Source of the DNA: an uncultured Collinsella sp.
Lineage (GTDB): Bacteria > Actinomycetota > Coriobacteriia > Coriobacteriales > Coriobacteriaceae
DNA: 64,000 nucleotides
Direction of reading: 5' to 3'
Assembly (NCBI GenBank): GCA_934654585.1
Contig: CAKUGF010000010.1
Coordinates: 1-64,000, forward strand
Of this stretch, positions 43,882 through 53,057 are shown one piece after another. The notes under the pieces are model-generated. The model did no database searches, was not told where the DNA came from, and saw nothing but the letters and a program-made list of their open reading frames with translations. The translations under genes and the position numbers were made by a program. The stretch's first letter is position 1. The number at the start of each line of letters is the position of its first letter.

Positions 43882-45441
43882 ATGGCATTCGTTTCGCTCG
43901 CCATCATCGCGCTCGTGGCCTTTGCGAGTCCCTTTATCGCCTCGGCGATTCCCGGAAAGCCCGTTCCCGAGACGGTCTTTTTGCTCGTGTTCGGCGCGGT
44001 GCTGGGGCCGCATATGCTCGGCATCATCCATGTAGATGCCGAGGTCTCGCTCGTGTCCGAGCTGGGCCTGGCCTTTTTGTTCCTGCTCGCAGGCTTTGAG
44101 ATCGACCCCAAGAATCTAACGGGCGTCGAAGGGCGCTACGGCATGGCGACGTGGGTCGTCACGTTTGGCATCGCCTGGCTAGCCGTGCGTTTCACGCCAT
44201 GGTTTTCGGTCAGTCATTTCGACGGTATCGCCGTGACGCTGGCACTCACTTCGACGGCGCTCGGCACGCTCGTGCCCATCATGCGTGAGCGCTCGCTTAC
44301 CGGCACGCGCGTGGGTGACTCGATTCTCGCATATGGCACCTGGGGCGAGCTCGGCCCCGTGCTCGCCATGTCGGTGCTGCTGTCTGCCCGCACTGGTATT
44401 CAGACGCTCGTGATCCTTGGCCTGTTTGCGGTGGTCTGCGTGCTGCTGGCCGTGGTTCCGAGCCGCTCCAAACGCGTCGGCAGCCGTTTCTTTGCATTCG
44501 TCGAGGAGCGCGCCGACACCACGTCGCAGACCTTCGTGCGCCTGACGGTGCTCATCCTGGTCACGCTCGTGGCGTTCTCGGCCATCTTCGATCTCGATAT
44601 CGTGCTGGGTTCCTTTGCCGCCGGCTTTGTCCTGCGCTATATCATCCCCGAGGGTAACCACACGCTCGAGACCAAGCTCGATGGCCTGGCCTACGGCTTT
44701 TTGATTCCTGTGTTCTTTACTGTATCGGGCGCAAAGATCGACCTGACGGCTGTGGCGTCGCGGCCCGGGCTGCTCGTGGGCTTTATCGTGGCGCTGCTCA
44801 TCATTCGCGCCGTACCCATTCTTGTCTCTATGAGCATCTGTCCCGAGACGCGTGATGTCTCGGCGTATGGCCGCATTACCGTTGCCCTGTACTGCACCAC
44901 GGCACTGCCGATCATCGTTGCCGTGACGAGCGTTGCCGTCAACGCGGGGGCGCTGTCGCAAGACATCGCCTCGGTCATGGTTGCCGCCGGTGCCATTACG
45001 GTGTTCTTGATGCCGCTGCTCGCCCAACTCTTCTACCGCGTGGTCGATGCCGCGCCGGTTGCCGCCGTGGCAGAAGTTGCCGAGCACCCTTCCGACGCGC
45101 TCGACATCCTGCGCGCCCATCGCGACCTGGCGAGCCTGCTCGCACGCGAGCACGAGCTGCTGACCTCGCATGGTCACGGCCGCGCGCTCGACGGTGTTCC
45201 TACGATCGATACCATTGCCGATCGCCTTTCGGCCGAGGCGGCAAGCGAGCGCATCGATGCTCGTATTGTTGACGCCGCCCATTTGCTGGCCGAGAAGACC
45301 TATGGCGATGAGATCGACCCGTCCAAGTTGACCCCGCGCGAACGTCGTCGCCTGGAGCGCGCCAAGCTCGCCGTGCGCGAATACCGCCGCCGCATGCTGG
45401 AGCTCTACGCACGGGAAGAAGCTGAGGACGACGACAAGTAG
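43882..45441 (+). CDS. CPA2-family cation:proton antiporter
   Basis: The 519-residue membrane protein has about twelve helices of the Na+/H+ exchanger (KefB-like) type (ETVFLLVFGAVLGPHMLG, FLFLLAGFEIDPK, DLDIVLGSFAAGFVLRY) and a charged cytoplasmic tail of about 130 residues without a TrkA-N domain. ATG 43882 has AAAGG 7 bases upstream; the frame is open further upstream without a site. It is divergent from purL. The ion is uncertain (Na+ or K+). Confidence 0.85.
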   Translation: MAFVSLAIIALVAFASPFIASAIPGKPVPETVFLLVFGAVLGPHMLGIIHVDAEVSLVSELGLAFLFLLAGFEIDPKNLTGVEGRYGMATWVVTFGIAWLAVRFTPWFSVSHFDGIAVTLALTSTALGTLVPIMRERSLTGTRVGDSILAYGTWGELGPVLAMSVLLSARTGIQTLVILGLFAVVCVLLAVVPSRSKRVGSRFFAFVEERADTTSQTFVRLTVLILVTLVAFSAIFDLDIVLGSFAAGFVLRYIIPEGNHTLETKLDGLAYGFLIPVFFTVSGAKIDLTAVASRPGLLVGFIVALLIIRAVPILVSMSICPETRDVSAYGRITVALYCTTALPIIVAVTSVAVNAGALSQDIASVMVAAGAITVFLMPLLAQLFYRVVDAAPVAAVAEVAEHPSDALDILRAHRDLASLLAREHELLTSHGHGRALDGVPTIDTIADRLSAEAASERIDARIVDAAHLLAEKTYGDEIDPSKLTPRERRRLERAKLAVREYRRRMLELYAREEAEDDDK

Positions 45442-45484
45442 CGAGGCGGCCCTTCGGAGAGGCAAGGGACGGATGAAGCCCTTG

Positions 45485-45658
45485 GCGGAAAGTGCATCCC
45501 GGAATAGTCGTCCAAAGCGGGGCACAGTTTCCGCTAGAGGCCCGTTGCGGAAAGTGTGTCCCAGAATCGGCGTTCAAAACGGGATGCAGTTTCCGCATGA
45601 GAGCTCTCGGGGAAACCGCATCCCATTCTGAGTCGGAGGACTGCGGACGCAGTTTCCC
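45485..45658. repeat. Three-unit palindromic repeat array with 62-bp period
   Basis: Three 50-bp units (45485-45534, 45547-45596, 45609-45658) are separated by 12-bp spacers. Each begins GCGGAAA or GGGGAAA and ends AGTTTCCGC or AGTTTCCC, with internal CATCCC/GGGATG-type arms, so each can form a stem of about 16 bp. Units 1 and 2 are close; unit 3 is more diverged, mainly in its loop. The array fills most of the 313-bp gap between the antiporter and the SDR gene. Confidence 0.75.
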
Positions 45659-45669
45659 TTTCAAACAGA

Positions 45670-45712
45670 AAAAGGCGCGTTGGCTGCGGTTGATGCAGGC
45701 AGCGCGCCTTTT
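45670..45712. terminator. Bidirectional terminator between the antiporter and SDR genes
   Basis: AAAAGGCGCG (45670-45679) pairs with CGCGCCTTTT (45703-45712), with an inner CTGC/GCAG stem. It serves both convergent genes. Confidence 0.85.
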
Positions 45713-45754
45713 GCGCAAGACTCTATTGAGGTTCAAAGCCGAAACCCGCGTCCC

Positions 45755-46504
45755 TTAGGAGCGGGCGGCTCCGTCGACGGGGAGGATAGCGCCCGTGACA
45801 TAGGAGGACATGTCGCTTGCCAGGAAGACAAAGGCGTTGGCGACGTCCTCGGGCTCGCCCATGCGGCCGAGCGGGATGGTGGCGATGATGGGCTTGATGA
45901 CCTCTTCGGGCAGGTTGGCGACCATGTCGGTCTTGGTCACGCCGGGGGCGACGGCGTTGACGCGAATACCCTTGGGGGCGAGCTCGCGCGAGAGCGACTG
46001 AACCATGCCGTTGACGGCAAACTTAGACGTTGGATAGCCGACGCCGGAGGGCTGACCGTACTTGGCGACCATTGAGCTTGTGGTGGTGATGGTGCCGCCA
46101 TGGCCTGCCTCGGTCATAATCTTGGCAGCGGCCTGGTGACCGTTAAAGACGGCGACGACGTTGAGGTTCATGACCTTGGCGAACTCCTCGGCCGTGTAGT
46201 TTAAAAGGGGCGAGCGCTGGGAGATGCCGGCGTTATTGACGACCGTGTCCAGGCCGCCCATGTCGGCGGCTGCCTGGGTAAAGGCCTCGGTCACGGCCTC
46301 GAGCGAGGTGAGGTCGCAGGAACGGCCCCAGACCTTGGCTTCGGGATAGGCTGCGGTCAGCTTCTCAACGGCGGCGTCGGCGGTCTCCTGGCGAGAGCCA
46401 AAGACGGTGACGGCAGCGCCTTCCTCAATAAAACGGCAGGCGATGGCGTAGCCGATACCGCGCGTGCCTCCAGTGATGATTGCTTTCTTACCCTCGAGCA
46501 ACAT
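45755..46504 (-). CDS. Short-chain dehydrogenase/reductase
   Basis: The 249-residue classical SDR has the cofactor motif TGGTRGIG, NNAG, and the active-site YPTSK with the upstream Ser in SSM. The sequence is FabG-like and ends with TGAILPVDGAARS. ATG 46504 has GGAGGCACC just upstream. Possible roles include 3-oxoacyl-ACP reduction or oxidation of an alcohol or steroid hydroxyl; gut Coriobacteriia carry several hydroxysteroid dehydrogenases of this fold. The substrate cannot be told from sequence. The gene is monocistronic. Confidence 0.85.
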   Translation of the reverse strand: MLLEGKKAIITGGTRGIGYAIACRFIEEGAAVTVFGSRQETADAAVEKLTAAYPEAKVWGRSCDLTSLEAVTEAFTQAAADMGGLDTVVNNAGISQRSPLLNYTAEEFAKVMNLNVVAVFNGHQAAAKIMTEAGHGGTITTTSSMVAKYGQPSGVGYPTSKFAVNGMVQSLSRELAPKGIRVNAVAPGVTKTDMVANLPEEVIKPIIATIPLGRMGEPEDVANAFVFLASDMSSYVTGAILPVDGAARS

Positions 46505-46662
46505 GGTGCCTCCATTCTTCGGGGGTGTGGACATACGCAGCACAGCATAGTGGCGGCCCAAAACAAGCACGTTCGCTTATCGGTGAACGGTACCCCCGGT
46601 TGTCAATGAGCGGTCGAGTTGTTCAAACGTAGATTGCGCCAATGCGCTCCCAGTGCGCAAAC

Positions 46663-46696
46663 AAAAGGGCTCCCGTCTAAGACCGGACGGGAGCCC
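46663..46696 (-). terminator. Terminator after the homoserine dehydrogenase gene
   Basis: GGGCTCCCGTC (46667-46677) pairs with GACGGGAGCCC (46686-46696). Read on the minus strand it is followed by TTTTGTTT. Confidence 0.85.
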
Positions 46697-46728
46697 CTCA
46701 ACATATATGTCGTATGGCGAGAACCGAA

Positions 46729-48072
46729 CTAGTTGGCCATAACGCCTTCGGTCCAAGCCTCAACGTCCTCGATGCGCAGGACGTTGGCGACCTCGGCCAC
46801 GCAGTCGACGCTGGCAAGCTCGGCGGCGGCAGCCTGGACGTCCTTCTCGAGCGCGCGGTGCGTCAGGAAGATGACCGAGCAGGCATCGCTGACGCCCGAT
46901 TTACCGTCCTCGACCTGGTTGATGAGCGAGATCGAGATGTTGTGCTTGGCAAAGATGTCGACCGTCTCGGACAGGGCACCCACGCGGTCGGCGACCTTCA
47001 GGCGCACATAGTACTTGGTCTGGAGCTCGTCCATGGGCTTAAAGGCGAGGTTGTGACCGTAGGGCTCAATCTCGGGCAGCGGTGCCACGCCGCGGCTGAT
47101 CTGCTCGGACAGCGACAGGATATCGCCCACGACGGCGCTCGCGGTGGGGAAGGAGCCTGCGCCGGCACCATAGAACATGGTCTCGCCCACAGCGTCGCCC
47201 ACCACGTAGACGGCGTTCATGGCGCCGTTGACCTTGGCGAGCATGTGGTCGGCGGGGATCAGCGTGGGGTGCACGCGGACGTCGACGCCGGCATCGGTGT
47301 TGCGGGCGATGCCCAGCAGCTTAATGGTGTAGCCGAGCTCGCGGGCCTGGGCGATGTCCTCGGCGCCGATGGTACGGATGCCCTGCTGGTAGACGTCGTC
47401 GGTGGTCACGCGGGTGCCAAAGCCGATGGAGGCGAGGATGGCCGTCTTGCTGGCGGCGTCGAAGCCGTCGACGTCGGCGGACGGATCTGCCTCGGCGTAG
47501 CCCTTGGCCTGGGCGTCGGCGAGCACGTCGGCGTAATCGGCGCCCTCGGCGTCCATGCGCGACAGGATGTAGTTGGTGGTGCCGTTGAGGATGCCGGCGA
47601 TGGTCAGGATCTTGTTGCCCACCAGGTCGTGCTCGAGCGTGCTGACGATGGGGATACCACCGCCGCAGCTTGCCTCGCACTTGATCTGCACGCCGCACTC
47701 ACGCGCCTTCTCGGCAAGCGTCTCGACATGACGGCCGAGCAGGGCCTTGTTGGCGGAGACGACATGCTTGCCGTTCTCAAAAGCGGTGGTGAAGATCTCG
47801 GTCGCGGGGTGCTCGCCGCCGATCAGCTCGACGACGATGTCGACGGCGGGGTCGGTGACGACATCGTGCCAGTCGCTCGTAAAGGCCTCGCGCTCAATAC
47901 CGGCGGCTTCGGCCTGCTCCCAGGCAAGCGCACAGGCGCGGGTTAGCTTAAGGTCGATGCCGTAGGCGGCCAGGTACTCATCGTGGTGGCTCTTAATCAA
48001 GCGGGCCACGCCGCCGCCGACGGTTCCCAGACCGATCAGGCCGACGTTCACGGTGCGCAGGGATTCGCTCAT
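46729..48072 (-). CDS. hom: Homoserine dehydrogenase with ACT domain
   Basis: The 447-residue protein has an N-terminal NAD(P)-binding GLIGLGTVGGGV, the catalytic central region (GGGIPIV, GILNGTTNYIL, DPSADVDGFDAA) and a C-terminal ACT domain from about residue 365 (RVGALSETVDIFAKHNISIS). It reduces aspartate semialdehyde to homoserine for threonine and methionine synthesis; the ACT domain usually gives threonine feedback inhibition. The gene is monocistronic, with its own terminator. Confidence 0.95.
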   Translation of the reverse strand: MSESLRTVNVGLIGLGTVGGGVARLIKSHHDEYLAAYGIDLKLTRACALAWEQAEAAGIEREAFTSDWHDVVTDPAVDIVVELIGGEHPATEIFTTAFENGKHVVSANKALLGRHVETLAEKARECGVQIKCEASCGGGIPIVSTLEHDLVGNKILTIAGILNGTTNYILSRMDAEGADYADVLADAQAKGYAEADPSADVDGFDAASKTAILASIGFGTRVTTDDVYQQGIRTIGAEDIAQARELGYTIKLLGIARNTDAGVDVRVHPTLIPADHMLAKVNGAMNAVYVVGDAVGETMFYGAGAGSFPTASAVVGDILSLSEQISRGVAPLPEIEPYGHNLAFKPMDELQTKYYVRLKVADRVGALSETVDIFAKHNISISLINQVEDGKSGVSDACSVIFLTHRALEKDVQAAAAELASVDCVAEVANVLRIEDVEAWTEGVMAN

Positions 48073-48321
48073 AGATAGCTCCTTCGTGCATCTGTATGGA
48101 TGATTGACCAGTTAAGGTTGAGTGCATTCTAGCGTGAACCGGGAGCGCGTGCTTGCCAGGCAACGGGAGCCGCATAAAACGCTACCCCCGAAACGCTGCG
48201 GAAACATTGGAAACACGCTCGCTACAAACGAACTCCCGTAACAAACTGTCAACGTTTGGGCCATAAGGTTTGCCCTGTACCGCAAGACGGCCGCACCGCG
48301 GCCAGCGAAAAGGGGGACACC

Positions 48322-49488
48322 ATGTTCAACATCAACAGCACGCTCAGCCGTAGGAACTTCCTTGCCGGCGCCGCCGCGCTCGGCAGCACCGTCGCGCTTG
48401 CCGGCTGCTCCTCGGGTGGCTCGGATGGCGGCTCCGCCGATGACGGCAAGACTTTCAAGATCGGTGTCATCGGCCCTCTGACCGGTGCCGCGGCAACCTA
48501 TGGCGTCTCGGCCGAGAAGGGCGCTAAGCTCGCTGCCAAGGATTTCTCGACCAAGGACCTCAAGCTCTCGCTTAAGTCCGAGGACGACGTCGCTGACGGC
48601 GAGAAGGCCATCAACGCCTTCAATACCCTGTGCGACTGGGGTATGCAGGCGCTCGTCGGCCCCGTCACCACCGGTGCCGCCGTTGCCGTCTCGGGCGAGA
48701 TTGCCGATGACATGCTCATGGTCACGCCTTCCGCCTCGTCGCTCGACGTCACCAAGGACAAGACCACGGTCTTCCAGGTTTGCTTCACCGACCCCACCAT
48801 GGGCACGAGCGCCGCGAAGTTCTTGGCCGAGAAGTATGCGGACGCCAAGATCGCCCTGTTCTATAACTCCGGCGACACGTACAGCTCGGGCGTAGCCGAT
48901 GCTTTTGCCGAGCAGGCCAAGGAATCCAAGCTCGACATCGTCGACACCGAGACCTTTAAGGATGATTCTTCCACGAGCTTTACCAACCAGCTGACCAAGG
49001 CCAAGGAGGCCGGCGCCACGCTCATCTTTGCGCCGATCTACTACACGCCGGCGTCCGTCCTGCTCAAGAACGCTAAGGACATGGGCTATGACATGACGCT
49101 CATGGGCACCGACGGCATGGACGGCCTGCTCTCTGTGGAGGGCTTCGACACCTCGCTTGCCGAGGGCGTGCTGCTCATGACGCCGTTCTCCGCCGACGAC
49201 GAGAAGAACGCCGACTTCGTCAAGGCATACAAGGAGGAGTACGACGAGACCCCCAACCAGTTTGCCGCCGACGCCTACGACTGTGTCCACGCGATCGCCG
49301 AGGCTATCGACAAGGCGGGCATTGACACGACGGCCGACGGCGCCGACATTGCCGCCGACCTTGCCAAGGCCATGCGCAAGATTAAGATCGATGGCCTGAC
49401 CGGCGAGCTCACTTGGAACGACGAGGGTCAGGTCGAGAAGCCCGCTACGGCCTATGTGATTCAGGACGGCAAGTACATCGCCGCCTAA
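48322..49488 (+). CDS. livJ: Branched-chain amino-acid ABC transporter binding lipoprotein 1
   Basis: The 388-residue periplasmic-binding-protein type 1 is of LivJ/LivK type. Its signal has a twin-arginine-like SRRNFL (residues 9-14) and a lipobox LAGC with Cys29, so it is probably a membrane-anchored lipoprotein exported folded. The mature part includes IGVIGPLTGAAATYG. ATG 48322 has AGGGGGAC just upstream; the longer frame from 48256 is not convincing. It is the first of two tandem binding proteins before livHMGF, separated from the second by 271 bp. Confidence 0.9.
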   Translation: MFNINSTLSRRNFLAGAAALGSTVALAGCSSGGSDGGSADDGKTFKIGVIGPLTGAAATYGVSAEKGAKLAAKDFSTKDLKLSLKSEDDVADGEKAINAFNTLCDWGMQALVGPVTTGAAVAVSGEIADDMLMVTPSASSLDVTKDKTTVFQVCFTDPTMGTSAAKFLAEKYADAKIALFYNSGDTYSSGVADAFAEQAKESKLDIVDTETFKDDSSTSFTNQLTKAKEAGATLIFAPIYYTPASVLLKNAKDMGYDMTLMGTDGMDGLLSVEGFDTSLAEGVLLMTPFSADDEKNADFVKAYKEEYDETPNQFAADAYDCVHAIAEAIDKAGIDTTADGADIAADLAKAMRKIKIDGLTGELTWNDEGQVEKPATAYVIQDGKYIAA

Positions 49489-49759
49489 GAGCGTATAAAA
49501 CGCAACCGGTGAGGCTCTTTTATTCAGGGTGAGGACGCTTGTAACAGAATGGAAACATTACTTTTACACAATAAAGTGGCAGACCTGCATAAAGCGGTAA
49601 AAATACGCAGAATTATGGATAAAAATCTGAGGCCAAAGAAAAGTTGAAATAATCGCCACTTTTCTTAACTAAAGCGTCTACTATTTTGCGAACGCCGAAC
49701 ACGGCGAAGGATGGCCTGTCGGGTAACCGAAACCCGACGAGATTTGAGAGGAGAGCCGC

Positions 49760-50947
49760 ATGTCGAGCCTCACCGGTAAGTCATTGAACCCTGTTATGAA
49801 TCGCAGGAGCGTTATCGCGAGCGCAGCAGGTCTGGGGGCGATGTCTATTCTAGCTGGCTGCTCCTCCAACGGCGGCGATAGCGGTTCCGCTTCGAGCGAC
49901 GCTTCGTTTAAGATCGGTACTATCGGCCCGCTGACCGGTGCAAATGCCTCCTATGGCAAGTCCGTTACTCAGGCCGTCGAGCTTGGCTGCAAGGATTTCT
50001 CCACCAAGGAGCTGCCGCTTGCCAGCAAGGCCGAGGACGATCAGGCCGACGGCGAGAAGGCCGTCAACGCCTTTAATAATCTTCTGGACTGGGGTATGCA
50101 GGCTCTCGTCGGCCCGACCACCACGGGCGCATCGGTTGCCGTTGCCGCCGAGTGCGGCAAGGACCCCGAGACGTTCATGATCACCCCGTCCGCGTCTTCC
50201 GAGGACGTCACCAAGGGCAAGGATTGCGTCTTCCAGGTTTGCTTTACCGACCCCAACCAGGGCGTCAACGCTGCCAAGTTCCTGGCAGAGAAGTATGCGG
50301 ACGAGAAGTTCGTGCTCTTCTATAACTCCGGCGACGCCTATTCTTCGGGCATTGCCGATGCCTTTAAGGCCCAGGCCGCTGAGTCCAAGCTCGATATCGT
50401 TGACGAGGAAACCTTTAAGGACGACTCTTCCACGAGCTTCACCAACCAGCTCACCAAGGCCAAGCAGGCCGGCGCCACCATGATCTTCGCGCCGATCTAC
50501 TACACGCCGGCGTCTGTCCTGCTCAAGAACGCTAAGGACATGGGCTACGACGTCAAGATGATGGGCTGCGACGGTATGGACGGCATCCTGGGTGTGGAGG
50601 GCTTCGACACCTCCCTTGCCGAAGGCCTGCTGCTCATGACCCCGTTCTCCGCCGACGACGAGAAGAACGCCGACTTCGTCAACGCCTATAAGGATGCTTA
50701 TGGCGATACCCCCGACCAGTTTGCCGCCGACGCCTACGACGGCGTGCACGCTGTGGTCGAGGCTCTCAAGGAGGCCGGCCTGGGCGTCGACGCCGACCCC
50801 ACCGAGGTCGCCGAGAAGCTGCCCGAGGCTATGCTCAAGATCACCGTTGACGGCCTGACCGGCAAGCTTTCCTGGAATGACAAGGGCCAGGTCCAGAAGG
50901 ACCCGACTGCGTACGTCATCACCGACGGCAAGTACGTACAGGCCTAA
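49760..50947 (+). CDS. livJ: Branched-chain amino-acid ABC transporter binding lipoprotein 2
   Basis: The 395-residue paralogue of the preceding protein is nearly identical over long stretches of the second half (FKDDSSTSFTNQLTKAK, then IFAPIYYTPASVLLKNAKDM). The N-terminal part and several ligand-lobe regions differ. The signal has NRRSV (residues 14-18) and a lipobox with Cys34. GAGGAGAG precedes the ATG. The tandem pair probably arose by duplication and may give the same permease two substrate ranges; this is inference. Confidence 0.9.
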   Translation: MSSLTGKSLNPVMNRRSVIASAAGLGAMSILAGCSSNGGDSGSASSDASFKIGTIGPLTGANASYGKSVTQAVELGCKDFSTKELPLASKAEDDQADGEKAVNAFNNLLDWGMQALVGPTTTGASVAVAAECGKDPETFMITPSASSEDVTKGKDCVFQVCFTDPNQGVNAAKFLAEKYADEKFVLFYNSGDAYSSGIADAFKAQAAESKLDIVDEETFKDDSSTSFTNQLTKAKQAGATMIFAPIYYTPASVLLKNAKDMGYDVKMMGCDGMDGILGVEGFDTSLAEGLLLMTPFSADDEKNADFVNAYKDAYGDTPDQFAADAYDGVHAVVEALKEAGLGVDADPTEVAEKLPEAMLKITVDGLTGKLSWNDKGQVQKDPTAYVITDGKYVQA

Positions 50948-51086
50948 TAGGCCGCCTTACATAGAGCGGTTTTGATCCCAAGCAGGGGAGGTTTTGGCCT
51001 TCCCTGCTTGCTTGGTATCTAGGGACGATGTAACGTCCCTGTTTCGTACATCAACTGGAAACCTATTCGAAAGGGGGATGTGGAAC

Positions 51087-51968
51087 ATGACGGTCTTTAT
51101 CCAATACCTGGTCAACGGCCTGTCCATGGGCAGCGTCTACGCCATCATCGCGTTGGGCTACACCATGGTCTACGGTATCGCCAAGATGCTGAACTTCGCT
51201 CACGGCGACGTCATCATGGTCGGTGCCTATGTCTCGTTCTGCGCCACGTCGTATCTCGGCCTCCCGGGCTGGGCTTCTGTAATTCTCTCTTGTGCGGTCT
51301 GCACGGTTCTCGGTGTTCTCATCGAGGGCCTCGCCTACAAGCCGCTGCGTCAGGCGGGCCCGCTGGCCGTTCTGATCACGGCTATCGGCGTGTCCTACTT
51401 CCTGCAGAACGCCGCCCAGCTCCTGTGGGGCGCCACGCCCAAGAACTTTACTTCGCTCGTCACCTTCCCGGTGCCGGAGTTCTTGGCCAAGTACAACGTG
51501 AGCGCCGTTTCGCTCGTCACCATCGTCGCCTGCCTGGTTATCATGGCCGGCCTGGTGTTCTTTACGGGCAAGACCAAGATGGGCAAGGCCATGCGCGCCG
51601 TGTCCGAGGACAAGGCCGCCGCTCAGCTTATGGGCATCAACGTCAACCGCACCATCTCGATGACGTTCGCCATCGGTTCTGCCCTTGCCGCCATCGCCGG
51701 CGTGCTGCTGTGCTCCTATTCGCCGGTGCTGCAGCCCACGACGGGCGCCATGCCTGGCATCAAGGCCTTCGACGCTGCCGTCTTCGGTGGCATCGGCTCC
51801 ATCCCCGGCGCCTTTGTCGGTGGCATTCTCATCGGCATCATCGAGGCGATGGCACAAGCCTACATTTCCACGAGCCTTGCCAACTCCATCGTCTTTGGTG
51901 TTCTGATCATCGTCCTGCTCGTCAAGCCTGCCGGCCTCTTGGGCAAGTACGTCCCCGAGAAGGTGTAG
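51087..51968 (+). CDS. livH: Branched-chain amino-acid ABC transporter permease LivH
   Basis: The 293-residue LivH-type permease has eight or so helices with NGLSMGSVYAIIALGYTMVYGI, MLNFAHGDVIM and the EAA-like loop KAMRAVSEDKAAAQLMGIN. GGGGG lies 9 bases before ATG 51087, and earlier in-frame ATGs are too close to or before it. It is followed by livM, livG and livF with small or negative gaps. Confidence 0.93.
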   Translation: MTVFIQYLVNGLSMGSVYAIIALGYTMVYGIAKMLNFAHGDVIMVGAYVSFCATSYLGLPGWASVILSCAVCTVLGVLIEGLAYKPLRQAGPLAVLITAIGVSYFLQNAAQLLWGATPKNFTSLVTFPVPEFLAKYNVSAVSLVTIVACLVIMAGLVFFTGKTKMGKAMRAVSEDKAAAQLMGINVNRTISMTFAIGSALAAIAGVLLCSYSPVLQPTTGAMPGIKAFDAAVFGGIGSIPGAFVGGILIGIIEAMAQAYISTSLANSIVFGVLIIVLLVKPAGLLGKYVPEKV

Positions 51969-51977
51969 GTGAGCGTT

Positions 51978-53057
51978 ATGAAGTTCCTTAAAGACAAGCA
52001 GACGCGTCACGACTTTGTCACGTACGCCATGTGCATCGTGGCCTTTGCCATCGTGTTCTTTATGCAGTCCAACCACATGATCCCGCGCATGATCGCCGGT
52101 CAGCTGGTTCCCATTACGGCCTACATCGTCATGGCCATCTCGCTTAACCTCGTCGTCGGTATCGCGGGCGACCTGTCGCTGGGCCACGCGGGCTTTATGA
52201 GTGTCGGTGCCTATACGGGCATCGTCACCGCGGTCGCCCTCGAGAGCGCCGTTCCCTCCGATCCGGTGCGCCTTATCATCAGCATCGTGGTAGGCGCTAT
52301 CGCCGCAGCCATCCTGGGCTTCTTGATCGGTATCCCGGTTCTTCGCCTGAGCGGCGACTACCTGGCCATCGTGACGCTGGCCTTTGGCGAGATCATCAAA
52401 GAGATCGTCACCTGCCTTATCGTGGGCGTCGACTCGCGCGGCCTGCACGTGATCTTTAACATCACGGGCAACTCCACGATCGATGACCTGCACCTGCTCG
52501 AGGACGGAACCGCCATCATCAAGGGCGCCCAGGGCGCCTCGGGCGTGTCGACGTACTCGACCTTCCTTGCCGGCGCCATCCTGGTTATGGTCGCGCTCGT
52601 GATCGTGCTCAACCTGGTCCGCAGCCGTACCGGCCGCGCCATCATGGCCGTGCGCGATAACAAGATCGCTGCCGAGTCTGTGGGCATCTCCGTCACCCAG
52701 TACCGCATGATCGCCTTCGTGGTTTCCGCTGCCCTCGCCGGTGCTGCCGGAGCCCTCTTTGGCGGCAACTTCTCGCAGCTCTCTGCCACCAAGTTCGACT
52801 TCAACACGTCGATCCTCATTCTGGTGTTCGTGGTCCTTGGCGGTCTGGGCAATATGCGCGGCTCCGTCATCGCGGCGGCGCTGCTCACGGTGCTCCCCGA
52901 GCTGCTCCGCCAGTTCTCGGACTACCGCATGCTCATCTACGCCATCGTGCTGATTCTGGTCATGATCTTTACCAACAACCCGCAGCTCAAGGCATTCTTC
53001 GGTCGCGTTAAGGACCGCTTTGCTCCCAAGAAGGAGGTGGCAGCCGATGCCCAGTAA
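51978..53057 (+). CDS. livM: Branched-chain amino-acid ABC transporter permease LivM
   Basis: The 359-residue permease pairs with LivH and shows NLVVGIAGDLSLGHAGFMSVGAY and the coupling loop AVRDNKIAAESVGI. ATG 51978 follows AGGTGAG; a GTG nine bases earlier is an alternative. The gene ends inside the start of livG (11-base overlap). Confidence 0.92.
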   Translation: MKFLKDKQTRHDFVTYAMCIVAFAIVFFMQSNHMIPRMIAGQLVPITAYIVMAISLNLVVGIAGDLSLGHAGFMSVGAYTGIVTAVALESAVPSDPVRLIISIVVGAIAAAILGFLIGIPVLRLSGDYLAIVTLAFGEIIKEIVTCLIVGVDSRGLHVIFNITGNSTIDDLHLLEDGTAIIKGAQGASGVSTYSTFLAGAILVMVALVIVLNLVRSRTGRAIMAVRDNKIAAESVGISVTQYRMIAFVVSAALAGAAGALFGGNFSQLSATKFDFNTSILILVFVVLGGLGNMRGSVIAAALLTVLPELLRQFSDYRMLIYAIVLILVMIFTNNPQLKAFFGRVKDRFAPKKEVAADAQ

